NCBI RefSeq assembly: GCF_033100115.1
Contig: NZ_CP136910.1
Span: 4,529,001-4,593,000 of the forward strand
Reading direction: 5' to 3'
DNA from: Anaerocolumna sp. AGMB13020
GTDB taxonomy: Bacteria > Bacillota > Clostridia > Lachnospirales > Lachnospiraceae
Length of the DNA: 64,000 bases
In this document: positions 1 through 8,568 of the stretch, one piece after another
Position numbering within the stretch: position 1 is the stretch's first letter
How the letters are laid out: every line of letters begins with the position of its first letter
The notes under the pieces: generated by a model
Told to the model about the DNA's origin: nothing
The model's input: only the letters and a program-made list of their open reading frames with translations
Database searches by the model: none
Program-made: the position numbers and the translations under genes

Positions 1-611
1 AAACAAGCTATGAAGAAGCAGTCTCAATCGAAGAGGAAATACAGCGACTGGAAGAAGAAGCAATTTCTTTTGAAGAGGAAAGACAGAATCAGGCAGCAGA
101 TTCTGTTGAAGCAGAAATAAAGCGTATGGAAGCACTTGCCGTATCGCTGGAGAAGGAAAGACTGCGTCAGCTTAAAATTGCAGGCAATCAATCCAATAAT
201 AATACAAGTACAGGAAATAACACTGCGACCAAAGAAGCAACAGGCAGTAATGCTGATTTAGGAAGTAAGATTGTGGATTATGCAGTGCAATTTCTTGGTA
301 ATCCTTATGTATGGGGAGGAACCAGCCTGACGAATGGGGCTGACTGTTCTGGTTTTACCCAAGCAATTTTTAAAAAATTTGGAATATCAATTCCAAGGAC
401 TTCAAGGGTTCAGGCAACAGGTGGGACAAGAATCTCTCTTGATAATATGATTGCTGGCGATCTGATTTTCTACGCCAAAGACGGTGTTATAAATCACGTT
501 GGAATTTATATGGGAAATGGGAAAGTGATTAGTGCAAGTTCTCCATCAACAGGTATCAGAATTTCAGATTATGATTACAGAACACCTGTTAAAGCCGTAA
601 GATACCTTTAA
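1..611 (+). CDS. NlpC/P60 cell-wall peptidase, 5' end cut by window edge
   Basis: The reading frame is open from the first bases of the window, so the true start lies to the left. The visible N-terminal part is a Glu/Lys/Gln-rich probable coiled coil, then an Asn/Thr/Ser-rich linker, then a C-terminal NlpC/P60 domain. That domain shows the catalytic cysteine in GADCSGF and the catalytic histidine in INHVGIYMG, with the usual YVWGG motif before the cysteine. Family members cleave gamma-D-glutamyl-diamino acid links in peptidoglycan and are secreted. The coiled coil plus P60 layout matches clostridial cell-separation hydrolases. The signal peptide is outside the window. The internal ATG at 126 is unlikely to be the start because coding character continues upstream. 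Confidence 0.88.
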   Translation, partial: TSYEEAVSIEEEIQRLEEEAISFEEERQNQAADSVEAEIKRMEALAVSLEKERLRQLKIAGNQSNNNTSTGNNTATKEATGSNADLGSKIVDYAVQFLGNPYVWGGTSLTNGADCSGFTQAIFKKFGISIPRTSRVQATGGTRISLDNMIAGDLIFYAKDGVINHVGIYMGNGKVISASSPSTGIRISDYDYRTPVKAVRYL

Positions 612-630
612 GATAATTGATGTATAAAAG

Positions 631-668
631 AAGCTGAGCAAACAATTAAATGTTTGTTCAGCTTTTTT
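631..668 (+). terminator. Rho-independent terminator of the P60 gene
   Basis: A hairpin with arms AGCTGAGCAAACA and TGTTTGTTCAGCT (one G-U pair) separated by a short AT loop is followed directly by a run of seven T. It lies 20 bases after the stop codon of the wall hydrolase. Confidence 0.9.
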
Positions 669-836
669 TGCGGTGTAAAACCTAATCTAGAATTAAATAA
701 ACGGACACTAAGGTAATCCAATCTTGACATTGATATAATAAATTGGTATTATAAACATAACACTGTTATTAAAAAAAACACCGTTATTTAAAAAAATCAA
801 GTGAATAAAAGTAAATACAAAATAAAGAAATAAAAA

Positions 837-990
837 AACGGATATGCAAAATGGATATGCAAAATGGATATGCAAAACGGATATGTAAAACAGATATGCA
901 AAACGGATATGCAAAATGGATACGTAATACGGATATGTAAAACAGATATGCTAAAACAGATATGTTAAAACAGATATCTAAAAACAGATA
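837..990 (+). repeat. 13-bp direct tandem repeat (GGATATGCAAAAC type)
   Basis: About eleven imperfect head-to-tail copies of a 13-14 base unit, GGATATGCAAAAC with variants such as CAGATATGTAAAA. Units drift in sequence and length toward the right. The array lies between the P60 gene and the TetR gene; the unit is not a multiple of three and I see no gene here. The 445-base gap 612-1057 otherwise holds only the terminator and the AT-rich promoter region of the next operon. Confidence 0.9.
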
Positions 991-1057
991 CTTTTTTAAT
1001 TAGCATGGTTGTTAAGAATGATTTCGATACAACTATTAACAAATAAGGGGATTAGTG

Positions 1058-1639
1058 ATGGCTAGAGAAGAACAGAAAATGAGAAGTGATAGTGTACGTC
1101 AGGCAATCCTGGATACGGCCCTGGAGATCGGAATGAAAGAAGGATTTGAGGAATTGTCTATTCGTAAAATTATTAATCAGATGAGATACTCGACAGGTGT
1201 TGTATATCATCATTTTAAAGATAAGCAGGAAATAATCGATGCCATAGAAGCAGCGGAGACAAAATGGCTGCAGGGGCAGATTATGGAATTATTGGATGAA
1301 TCAAAGGACGTTGCGGCAGAAATTGAAACAGTATTCAAACGAATCTTAAAACTTGCGTTTGAAGAACCGGAAAAATACAATCTTATAGTTCTGCACAAGT
1401 ACAGCCGGCGAAAGTCAGAACAGCCGGGGTGGATTACCCACTTATGTAAGAGATTACAGGAGGGGATGGATAAGGGTCTTATAAAAGAGATGGACACAGA
1501 GAAGGCTGCATTTGCAATCTGGAGCTCTTTTCTTGGTTTTCATCTTATGATTTCAAGGCAGCGGGAGCTGACAATGGAAGAGGCTGAAGAAATGTTCAGA
1601 GTTCAATTAAATATAATTCTTAAAGGAGTATTACGGTGA
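1058..1639 (+). CDS. TetR-family transcriptional regulator
   Basis: A 193-residue TetR-type repressor. The N-terminal helix-turn-helix reads IRKIINQMRYSTGVVYHHFKDKQEII, with the typical Y-H-F-K end of the recognition helix (key residues TGVVYHHF). The remainder is an all-helical ligand domain. I chose the ATG at 1058, preceded by AAGGGG, over the GTG one codon upstream. Its stop overlaps the GTG start of the next gene, so it heads a five-gene flavoprotein operon (1058-3664) that it probably controls. The ligand is unknown. Confidence 0.9.
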   Translation: MAREEQKMRSDSVRQAILDTALEIGMKEGFEELSIRKIINQMRYSTGVVYHHFKDKQEIIDAIEAAETKWLQGQIMELLDESKDVAAEIETVFKRILKLAFEEPEKYNLIVLHKYSRRKSEQPGWITHLCKRLQEGMDKGLIKEMDTEKAAFAIWSSFLGFHLMISRQRELTMEEAEEMFRVQLNIILKGVLR

Positions 1640-2061
1640 GTGAGAATCGAATCATCTATGGGACTAAGACCAGGCATTCTAAGAAAATAGCAGAGGCTAT
1701 TGGCAGGGCATTCAATATTATTCCTTGCAATATTAATTCTGAGCCGGTGATAAAGGAAACAGACATTTTATTTATTGTAGGAGGCATTTATGGTGGCAAC
1801 AGCCTTCCAGAGCTATTAAAATTTGTACATAACCTGGAGGGGAACAACGTCCGGGGGGCAGTACTGATAACTTCCTGTGCTGCTAAGAAGCAAGGGCAGG
1901 ATTCAATAAGAAGTATTCTGGAAGACAAAGGTATTCCGGTAATTGATGAAATTCTATGTCAAGGTAGCTTTTTATTTATGAAAATGGGGCATCCAAATAA
2001 AACTGATATTACAGAAGCAGTCAATTTTGCCGTAAGCATTGCACAAGGAGCCATAAAATGA
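1636..2061 (+). CDS. Flavodoxin-like protein
   Basis: A 141-residue flavodoxin-fold protein that starts with GTG overlapping the stop of the TetR gene (GTGA), a sign of translational coupling. The phosphate-binding loop is YGTKTRHSKKIAEAI near the N-terminus, where flavodoxins bind FMN phosphate, and the next conserved block is ILFIVGGIYGGNSLPEL. It probably carries single electrons for a partner in the same operon. The next gene starts within its stop codon region (ATGA overlap at 2058). It is slightly shorter than long-chain flavodoxins. The partner and redox role are inferred from context only. Confidence 0.82.
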   Translation: MSENRIIYGTKTRHSKKIAEAIGRAFNIIPCNINSEPVIKETDILFIVGGIYGGNSLPELLKFVHNLEGNNVRGAVLITSCAAKKQGQDSIRSILEDKGIPVIDEILCQGSFLFMKMGHPNKTDITEAVNFAVSIAQGAIK

Positions 2062-2444
2062 AAAAGATAGGGCTTATACTTTTAATTTTAGGCGTAATTG
2101 TTCTTGGACTTTATATCAGTTTGGTCAACAGTTCAAAAAAAAGCCTGACAGATATGGAATATGAAGAAGTGGATATGTCTAAAGTAGCTGATGGTGTTTA
2201 CTTTGGTGAAGTTGATGCAGGTCTGGTATATGTTAAGGTAAGTGTAACCATAAAGGATAATAAAATTATTAATATACGTATACTTAAACATAAAAACGGA
2301 CTGGGAGGCAAGGCGGAATCCATAGTCACAGAGATGCTCCAGCAAAACAGCTATAATGTAGATGCAGTAAGTGGTGCTACTTTATCTAGTGAGGCAATTA
2401 AAAGTGCTGTGAGCAAAGCACTTAAGAAGGGATACGGAAATTAG
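2058..2444 (+). CDS. Membrane-anchored FMN-binding domain protein
   Basis: A 128-residue protein with one N-terminal membrane segment (residues 4-24, KIGLILLILGVIVLGLYISL) and an extracytoplasmic FMN_bind domain. The flavinylation motif is SGATLSS near residue 105; in this family the Thr of SGA[T/S] takes FMN through a phosphodiester bond made by ApbE. Such small FMN_bind proteins pass electrons on the outer face of the membrane (Rnf/RnfG-like and extracellular electron transfer systems). Overlap with the flavodoxin gene suggests an electron path between cytoplasm and surface. No apbE lies in this window. Confidence 0.85.
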   Translation: MKKIGLILLILGVIVLGLYISLVNSSKKSLTDMEYEEVDMSKVADGVYFGEVDAGLVYVKVSVTIKDNKIINIRILKHKNGLGGKAESIVTEMLQQNSYNVDAVSGATLSSEAIKSAVSKALKKGYGN

Positions 2445-2471
2445 TACATAACGCTTCAAAAAGGAGAATCC

Positions 2472-3011
2472 ATGATAACTATTATTTCTGATGGTAAGAT
2501 GAATTACATTGGTGAAGAACTTGTGAAGGAGCTGACCGGTAAAGGCCTCCAGACTGAGTATATTTCCCTGGAGGGTGTAACGATAAAGCCCTGTACTAAT
2601 TGCGGAGGATGTACCTATAAGACTTATGGTAAATGTGTAGTCCGGGATGACGGTGATTGGATATTTCCTAAAGTTATACAATCCGATGTTATTATATTTG
2701 TTACACCCATCGTGTTTGGAAGCTATTCCTTTCCCATAAAAAGATTATTTGATAAATTTGCTCTGATAATGGACCGTTATTACTATATAGAGAACAAAGA
2801 ACTGGTTAAGGGCGGCATGCAGGGAAAGCGGTTTAAGTTCTTTGTATTAGGTGCCACAGACACTATACTGGCAGAAGAAGAGCAAGCCTTTCTAAAACTT
2901 CATCATGAGAATCTTAGGATAACCAGAGGTGTGGGAAGAGTCTTTTTTATAGATTCAATCCTTACTACTGATATGAAAAAGCAAATTACGGAGGAGGTTT
3001 CAAAGGCATGA
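2472..3011 (+). CDS. NADPH-dependent FMN reductase family protein with Cys-rich motif
   Basis: A 179-residue flavodoxin-fold reductase. After the first strand it carries CTNCGGCTYKTYGKC (four cysteines near residues 42-56), a layout like the iron-sulfur flavoprotein/Isf group, although there the spacing is CxxCxxCx5-7C and cluster binding here is only plausible. Family members reduce FMN or quinones with NAD(P)H. It has a good ribosome site (AAGGAG at about 2461) and its 3' end overlaps the next gene by four bases. It belongs to the TetR-led flavoprotein operon. Confidence 0.8.
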   Translation: MITIISDGKMNYIGEELVKELTGKGLQTEYISLEGVTIKPCTNCGGCTYKTYGKCVVRDDGDWIFPKVIQSDVIIFVTPIVFGSYSFPIKRLFDKFALIMDRYYYIENKELVKGGMQGKRFKFFVLGATDTILAEEEQAFLKLHHENLRITRGVGRVFFIDSILTTDMKKQITEEVSKA

Positions 3012-3664
3012 GAAATATACTTTTCATTAATCTAAGTCCCAGAACCCAAGGAACCAGTTCTTTGCTGCTGCAAAAATGTGCAGACTATCTTGCTGCAAGA
3101 GGACACCTTACAAAGCTGCTGCCTCTTTACCCAAGCCTTAAGGATAAAGCACAGCTACTGAAGGCAGTTAACGAAGCAGATACTCTGATACTGGGAGGCC
3201 CCTGTTATGTAAATACTTTTCCGGCAGAGACTCTGACCCTTTTAGAAGAGCTCTCATTTCATAAAGATGTCTTACATGGCCAGAGTCTGTACGGAATCAT
3301 TCAAGGCGGAATGCCTTATGCGCATACTCACGAATGCGGATTAGCCCTGCTTGAGATATTTGGACTGAAATGTAATGTCAATTATAAAGGCGGATTTGTT
3401 ATGGGGCTAGGTGCTATGCTGAACGGAGAACCCTTAGAGAAACTCCTGAATGGGAAAACTGTTATCAGGCAGTTTCATATTTTTGCAGAGCATATCAGCA
3501 GGAACGAAGACGCTCCAAAGGAGGACTATTTAAAGGCACAGTTTCATGTACCGGTCTTTGTATTCCGTATAATGGCTATCGGGATGAATCAAAGGATGAA
3601 AAAGGAATTTAAAAAGCATGGTATCCATAGGAATCACAAAAGCCCATATTTGTCAGAGGACTAA
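3008..3664 (+). CDS. Flavodoxin-fold NAD(P)H oxidoreductase
   Basis: A 218-residue protein with the flavodoxin-fold signature of NAD(P)H-dependent FMN reductases: an N-terminal LFINLSPRTQGTSSLLL phosphate loop and LILGGPCYVNTFPAE around residues 60-75. It overlaps the previous gene (ATGA) and ends the operon, facing the convergent PhoH-type gene only 15 bases away. The basic C-terminal tail (RMKKEFKKHGIHRNHK) is unusual for the family and might contact membrane or partner. Substrate unknown; NAD(P)H use is inferred from family. Confidence 0.75.
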   Translation: MRNILFINLSPRTQGTSSLLLQKCADYLAARGHLTKLLPLYPSLKDKAQLLKAVNEADTLILGGPCYVNTFPAETLTLLEELSFHKDVLHGQSLYGIIQGGMPYAHTHECGLALLEIFGLKCNVNYKGGFVMGLGAMLNGEPLEKLLNGKTVIRQFHIFAEHISRNEDAPKEDYLKAQFHVPVFVFRIMAIGMNQRMKKEFKKHGIHRNHKSPYLSED

Positions 3665-3678
3665 AGAGGAGGCTTGGA

Positions 3679-5088
3679 TTACATTCGTTTTGCTGCATCC
3701 ATGGCCAGTGCCGAGCGCTCACATTCCTCCGTCTGCATGGTTATCTGGTAACACAGCGGACTTCCTTTCATTTTCTCAAACACATAACTAAGACCGTTGG
3801 TACGTTCATCCAGAAGTGGATGGTCAATCTGTCCGGGATCGCCTAAAAGTATGACTTTTGTACCTTTACCGACTCTTGTTACAATACCTTTAACCTGCTT
3901 GGGAGTAAGGTTCTGTGCTTCATCAATTATGAGATAAGTGTGGGTAATAGAGCGTCCTCTGATGAAATTCATCGCTTCTGCCATGATAATTCCACGTGAG
4001 AATAATTCCTCGATTTTGCCACGAAGTTCTTTTTCATTCTTATAGCGTTCCTTTTCATTCTTATCCACCAATATTTCAAGGTTATCAATAACAGGTCTCA
4101 GATAAGGTGCTATTTTCTCCTGTTCAGTACCAGGCAGAAATCCGATGTCCTCATCAAACTGTACATTAGGTCTTGTTATCAGGATTCTCCGGTAACTTTT
4201 CTTCTCTGTCTCAAAAATGCACGCAAGACCAACCGCCAGAGAGTAGAAAGTCTTCGCTGTACCTGCCGGACCCTTAACAATTACTAATGGGGCGGTATTG
4301 GCATCTTCCAGCAGTGCCTCCTGCAGAAAACGCTGTCCCACATTTGCCGGCTTAACCCCAAAGGGTTCTTCCTTCAGGCTTTTTAAGGGGACAATCAGCT
4401 TGCCGTTATACCTTCCAAGTAAGGTTTTCTTCTCACTGGTCTCTGAGTGTATGATAAAGAACTGGTTATGAACTGGTTTAACCTCCTGGCGGAAAGCGGC
4501 CAGAGCAGTATCATCTTCCGCAGTGCTTGGATTAACTGAAGAGGTACGTTGATAGATTTGATCAGGAGCGATCCCTTTTTTCTTGAAGTCACCCATGGCT
4601 TTGTCGGAAGCGTAGACGTGCAGCCTGCCATTATACTGTTCTTTGAGCAAAGGAGACTGTTCCGTAGTAAAATCCTCCGCCGCAATTCCTATCTTTTGTG
4701 CTTTTAACCGAACAAGAATATCTTTGGTAACCAGAATAACTGATTCTCCTTTTTCCGCCAGCCCTTTGCAGACTTTAAGGATACGATTATCGTTAGAGTC
4801 CAAGGCATAGATAAAAGGAAGATCCACATGTACAAAATTAGCTTCTATTTTTAGAGAACCGCCGGAAAGAAGGGTAACACCTTCAAAAAGGTTACCGGTC
4901 TGTCTTAACTGTTCCAGGCAGCGAATAGACTGTCTTGCATTAGCACCTCTTTCTCCGTCATCGTTTTTAAGCTTATCCAACTCTTCCAGGACAGCGATGG
5001 GAAGCACGACTTTATTATCCTCGAAGGAACTAAGGGCATAGGGAGCTTGGATCAATACATTGGTGTCTAAAACATAGGTTTTTGTCAT
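3679..5088 (-). CDS. PhoH-family ATPase with N-terminal PIN domain
   Basis: A 469-residue PIN-PhoH fusion (the YlaK/PhoH2 type). Residues 1 to about 150 form a PIN ribonuclease domain beginning TYVLDTNVLI, with the conserved acidic residue of that strand. The C-terminal half is the PhoH P-loop ATPase, with Walker A GPAGTAKT near residue 275 and Walker B LIIDEAQN near residue 386. PhoH2 proteins are described as RNA helicase/ribonucleases. The start ATG follows GGAGGGG closely. The 3' end converges on the flavoprotein operon with no room for a classical terminator. Confidence 0.93.
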   Translation of the reverse strand: MTKTYVLDTNVLIQAPYALSSFEDNKVVLPIAVLEELDKLKNDDGERGANARQSIRCLEQLRQTGNLFEGVTLLSGGSLKIEANFVHVDLPFIYALDSNDNRILKVCKGLAEKGESVILVTKDILVRLKAQKIGIAAEDFTTEQSPLLKEQYNGRLHVYASDKAMGDFKKKGIAPDQIYQRTSSVNPSTAEDDTALAAFRQEVKPVHNQFFIIHSETSEKKTLLGRYNGKLIVPLKSLKEEPFGVKPANVGQRFLQEALLEDANTAPLVIVKGPAGTAKTFYSLAVGLACIFETEKKSYRRILITRPNVQFDEDIGFLPGTEQEKIAPYLRPVIDNLEILVDKNEKERYKNEKELRGKIEELFSRGIIMAEAMNFIRGRSITHTYLIIDEAQNLTPKQVKGIVTRVGKGTKVILLGDPGQIDHPLLDERTNGLSYVFEKMKGSPLCYQITMQTEECERSALAMDAAKRM

Positions 5089-5254
5089 AGGAACCCCTCC
5101 ATAAGGTTAATATAGATGCATTGAAAGAATTTTAAATTTCATTATCAAGAGATATTGTGCCTTCCTTATCTGGGCAGCAGGTCTTGACCGATTACCGAGT
5201 CTCTGTCCAGTCCGCAAGTAGTTTCTAGTGAAATGGAAATGGATAAAACTGGAG

Positions 5255-5297
5255 AAGTAAAAAGAAAGCTTACTGCCAGTACAATTGCAGTAAGCTT
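5255..5297 (-). terminator. Terminator of the 47-residue membrane protein gene
   Basis: Perfect 11-bp stem AAGCTTACTGC / GCAGTAAGCTT with a ten-base loop. On the minus strand it is followed by TTCTTTTT, and it sits immediately after the stop codon of the small minus-strand gene at 5299-5442. Confidence 0.85.
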
Positions 5298-5298
5298 C

Positions 5299-5442
5299 TT
5301 ATGATACATAATGTCGTTTTGCAAGTGTGATATATTTTCTGGAGAAAATCTGACGTTTGGCGTAGAACAGGAACATACCAATACTGTATAGAAATGAGAT
5401 GATTAGAAGAATTGGTTTTACAATGCCATGAAGCATAAACAT
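5299..5442 (-). CDS. Small single-pass membrane protein (47 aa)
   Basis: A short gene on the minus strand: ATG at 5442, stop at 5299. It has a strong ribosome site (AGGAGG, seven bases before the start) and its own terminator directly behind. The product starts MFMLHGIVKP, has one hydrophobic helix (about residues 6-27, rich in Ile, Leu, Phe) and a basic C-terminal tail (AKRQIFSRKYITLAKRH). Start, ribosome site and terminator together make it a believable gene. I do not recognise the family; a positive-inside single-span protein that regulates or caps a membrane partner is possible but unsupported. Confidence 0.7.
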   Translation of the reverse strand: MFMLHGIVKPILLIISFLYSIGMFLFYAKRQIFSRKYITLAKRHYVS

Positions 5443-5600
5443 AGGCTATACCTCCTTGATTGTTTGATATAAACAGGTTTAATGGTATCTGTTTTATTTA
5501 TACTCCAAAACTGAAGTTCCTTCAATCAAAGAATTGTAAAGTGTATATGTGAAATTGGTAAATACGAGACAGGAGTACTGCAGAGCTTCAGAGCTTGTCA

Positions 5601-5647
5601 GAAAAAAGACTGACAGCACAGTCGTATTCCTTCTGTAGTGTCAGTCT
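5601..5647 (-). terminator. Terminator of the Asp-rich membrane protein gene
   Basis: On the minus strand AGACTGACA pairs with TGTCAGTCT over a loop that adds further pairing, followed by six T. It begins nine bases after the stop codon of the gene at 5656-5973. Confidence 0.88.
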
Positions 5648-5655
5648 ATGTTTAA

Positions 5656-5973
5656 TTACTCAGTTGTTGTTTCAGTTTCAGGCTGATCAGATACTTTAGT
5701 AGCATTGTCACCTGCTTCAGTTTTACAACCGCAGTCACAGCCACAAGAATCATCATCATCGTCGTCATCAAAATCATCGTCGAAATCATCATCAAAATCT
5801 TCAAGATAATCAGGTGTGAAATATCTGTATACGGCATATGCTATACCTGCAACAGCAGCTACAGCTCCAATCACTGCTAAAATAGTAAGAATGCAGTTGC
5901 CGGATTTCTTTTCTTCTTTTTTGTGTAACAGGTCATTTACTGAGTTAAATAAATCTTCCATCTTTGTATTCAT
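5656..5973 (-). CDS. Small membrane protein with poly-Asp stretch and Cys cluster
   Basis: A 105-residue protein. I chose ATG at 5973 (MNTKMEDLF) because AAAGGACG lies just upstream; an ATG six codons earlier has a poorer context. Layout: short charged N-terminus, one membrane helix (about residues 27-50, Ala/Val/Ile-rich), then an acidic tail with DFDDD repeats running into seven Asp, then SCGCDCGCK with four cysteines, and a Thr/Glu-rich end. The tail could bind divalent metal, but this is speculation. I cannot name a family. It has its own terminator and lies between single-gene units. Confidence 0.72.
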   Translation of the reverse strand: MNTKMEDLFNSVNDLLHKKEEKKSGNCILTILAVIGAVAAVAGIAYAVYRYFTPDYLEDFDDDFDDDFDDDDDDDSCGCDCGCKTEAGDNATKVSDQPETETTTE

Positions 5974-6064
5974 AATAGCACGTCCTTTCATGTAGAGTTT
6001 ATTCCCTTGTATTATACCACAAAGATACAGATTTTACTATAGAAAAACTGGAAAATGCATGTAA

Positions 6065-8362
6065 TTAAGATAATTTTTTCAATTTAGCAAAAGAAGCAAG
6101 CATTTTTTTGGTTCCTGCACCGGAAAAATCTACCGTTACTTCGTAATCCTTACCGGCATTGTTAATATTTGTAACAAGACCTACTCCGAACTTGATATGA
6201 GATACCGTATCACCAATGCCATAGTCTATGGTGCCAAGATTGCTGCCTCCAAACTCCCTGGGAGTTTGGGCAAAGGTTTTGGGTTTGTCAAATACATTGT
6301 CAGAAAATGCTTTTCCTGCTGAACCTGCAGCCTTTTTATTGAATTCCGGTACCAGGCTGTTATGGGAGTTGCTGCGGAACGGACTTGAGTTATACGGATT
6401 CTGCTCCATGGTAAGTAGATATCTCGGTATTTCACGAATAAATCTCGAGGCTCTGTTAAACTGTGTCTCTCCACGTAACATACGTTGAGAGCAGGCACTT
6501 AAGGACAGACGTTTCATTGCTCTTGTAATACCTACATAGCAAAGGCGTCTCTCTTCTTCGATTTCCGTCTCGGGATCTTCTGCATGTATAGACATATAAC
6601 TTGGAAAGAGACCATCTTCCATACCGCACAGATATACATAGGGGAATTCAAGCCCTTTCGCACTGTGAAGAGTCATAAGTACTACCACGTTGCTATCGGC
6701 AGACAGGTTGTCGATATCTGACACCAGTGCAACCTCTTCCAGGAAATCACTTAAGGAAGGGGGTTCCAGAGCATTGTCTTCAAAAGCAACAATTTTACTC
6801 TTTAATTCGCCGATGATATCCAGGCGGTCTTCTTCATTTTCCAGTTCCTGACCTTTTAAGTCCTCAACATAACCTGTAGCTTCAATGATTTCCTCCAAAA
6901 GATCACTGATGGAATAATCAGGACGTGCAATTTTGGATTTTAAGATTTCAATAAGGCTTACAAAAGGTGAAATCTTAGCAGCAGTTCTGCCAAGACCCGG
7001 TATGTATTCTGCCTGTCTCAATGCTTCATAGAAGCTGATACCGTTATTTGCTGCATAAACATCTACTTTGTCTATGGTTGCAAGTCCAATACCTCTCTTG
7101 GGTACATTGATGATACGTTTTACTGCCAGGCTGTCCAGGCCGTTATCTATGGTCTTTAAATAAGAGAGCAGATCCTTAACCTCTTTACGTGCATAGAAGT
7201 TAATACTTCCAATGATCTTATAAGGAATATTTCTGACTACCAGCTTCTCTTCGAAGATACGGGATTGTGCGTTGGTTCGGTATAGAATGGCAAAATCCTG
7301 ATAAGCAGCTTCTCCAGACTGAACAATACTGGCTATTTCAGTAACAATGTTTTCTGCTTCTTCCAGGTCTCTGTCAAATTGGGTAAAGCGTACGGCGTCT
7401 CCATCCGCGTTATCCGTCCAGAGGGCCTTATCCTTTCTTCCAGAATTATTGGAAATAACTTCGTTGGCAGCCTCAAGGATCTTCTTTGTTGAGCGATAGT
7501 TCTGTTCCAGTTTGATAACCTGGGCTTCCGGATATTCTTTCTCAAAGTTAAGGATATTATAGATATTGGCACCCCGGAATTTATAGATGGACTGATCATC
7601 ATCGCCTACAACGCATAGATTATGTTCTCTGCGTCCATCATCATGTATTCCGTCTGCCAATAGCTTAATTAATCTGAACTGTGCTGTATTGGTATCCTGA
7701 TATTCGTCCACCATAATATACTGAAAACGCCGCTGAAAATAAGTAAGAGCTTCCTTGCTGGTCTGAAAGAGTTCAATGGTCTTAAAGATCAGATCGTCAA
7801 AATCCAGGGCATTGTTAGCCTTTAATCGCTTCTGATATTCTTTGTATACAGCTGCATACTTCTGCCTGTTAAAATCACCTACCGCACGCAGCTCATATTC
7901 TTCCGGTGTTATCAGTTCATCTTTGGCAGAGGAGATCATGGATAAGAGAGTCCTTTCCTTGAGATTCTTGGTATCAATCTGCAGATATTTACACACTTCT
8001 CTCATCAGGGTCTTCTGATCATCACTGTCATAAATGGTAAAACCCTTATCATAACCCAGCACATCGATCCATCTTCTAAGAATTCTTACGCAAGTGGAAT
8101 GAAAGGTACTAACCCAGATATTTTCAGAACCGTAGCCTACAATATTATCTACACGTTCTCTCATTTCCCCGGCAGCCTTGTTGGTAAAGGTCAGGGCAAG
8201 GATATTCCAGGGATTAACGCCTCTGTGTTCCATCAGATAAGCTATTCGGTGGGTTAACACACGGGTCTTGCCGGAACCGGCACCAGCCAGTATCAGCAAT
8301 GGCCCTTTAAAGTGCTCAACAGCCTTTCGTTGTTCGGTATTTAAGGTATCGTAAATGCTCAT
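6065..8362 (-). CDS. pcrA: ATP-dependent DNA helicase PcrA (UvrD/Rep family)
   Basis: A 765-residue superfamily 1A helicase of normal length. Visible motifs: Walker A AGAGSGKTRVLTHRI (motif I), STFHSTCVRILRR (Ia), VDEYQDTN (II), VGDDDQSIYKFRGA (III), QNYRS (IV), TLHSAKGLEFPYV (V) and VGITRA (VI). The C-terminal DTVSHIKFGVGLVTNI block is the PcrA-specific Tudor-like end that contacts RNA polymerase in Bacillus. It unwinds 3'-5', removes RecA filaments and serves repair and plasmid replication. ATG at 8362 follows GAAAGGTGAT. It is transcribed as a separate minus-strand unit. Confidence 0.97.
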   Translation of the reverse strand: MSIYDTLNTEQRKAVEHFKGPLLILAGAGSGKTRVLTHRIAYLMEHRGVNPWNILALTFTNKAAGEMRERVDNIVGYGSENIWVSTFHSTCVRILRRWIDVLGYDKGFTIYDSDDQKTLMREVCKYLQIDTKNLKERTLLSMISSAKDELITPEEYELRAVGDFNRQKYAAVYKEYQKRLKANNALDFDDLIFKTIELFQTSKEALTYFQRRFQYIMVDEYQDTNTAQFRLIKLLADGIHDDGRREHNLCVVGDDDQSIYKFRGANIYNILNFEKEYPEAQVIKLEQNYRSTKKILEAANEVISNNSGRKDKALWTDNADGDAVRFTQFDRDLEEAENIVTEIASIVQSGEAAYQDFAILYRTNAQSRIFEEKLVVRNIPYKIIGSINFYARKEVKDLLSYLKTIDNGLDSLAVKRIINVPKRGIGLATIDKVDVYAANNGISFYEALRQAEYIPGLGRTAAKISPFVSLIEILKSKIARPDYSISDLLEEIIEATGYVEDLKGQELENEEDRLDIIGELKSKIVAFEDNALEPPSLSDFLEEVALVSDIDNLSADSNVVVLMTLHSAKGLEFPYVYLCGMEDGLFPSYMSIHAEDPETEIEEERRLCYVGITRAMKRLSLSACSQRMLRGETQFNRASRFIREIPRYLLTMEQNPYNSSPFRSNSHNSLVPEFNKKAAGSAGKAFSDNVFDKPKTFAQTPREFGGSNLGTIDYGIGDTVSHIKFGVGLVTNINNAGKDYEVTVDFSGAGTKKMLASFAKLKKLS

Positions 8363-8459
8363 TATAAATCACCTTTCCTGTATGGTTAAAATCTCTCAAT
8401 GTCTTAATAAAGCTCAATAAGAGAGCTAGTCTACTTCTTTCGCGCTGACATTTTCTTAA

Positions 8460-8497
8460 AGCAAAAGGTTGTGCAGACAGTCGCTGTACAACCCAAA
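8460..8497 (-). terminator. Terminator upstream of pcrA (minus strand)
   Basis: GGTTGTGCAG (8467-8476) pairs with CTGTACAACC (8484-8493). On the minus strand the stem is followed by TTTTGCTTT. It separates the small gene at 8569-8787 from pcrA. Confidence 0.75.
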
Positions 8498-8568
8498 GCT
8501 TAAGCTCACAGGCAAACATATGTTTAATTATACCATGGAATAAGGGGATAGACAAGGAATACCTCTCA

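Noticed and set aside
708-914. Minus-strand 68-residue reading frame
   Set aside because: It is a translation of the 13-bp tandem repeat (repetitive FAYLFYISV-like peptide), without start signals.
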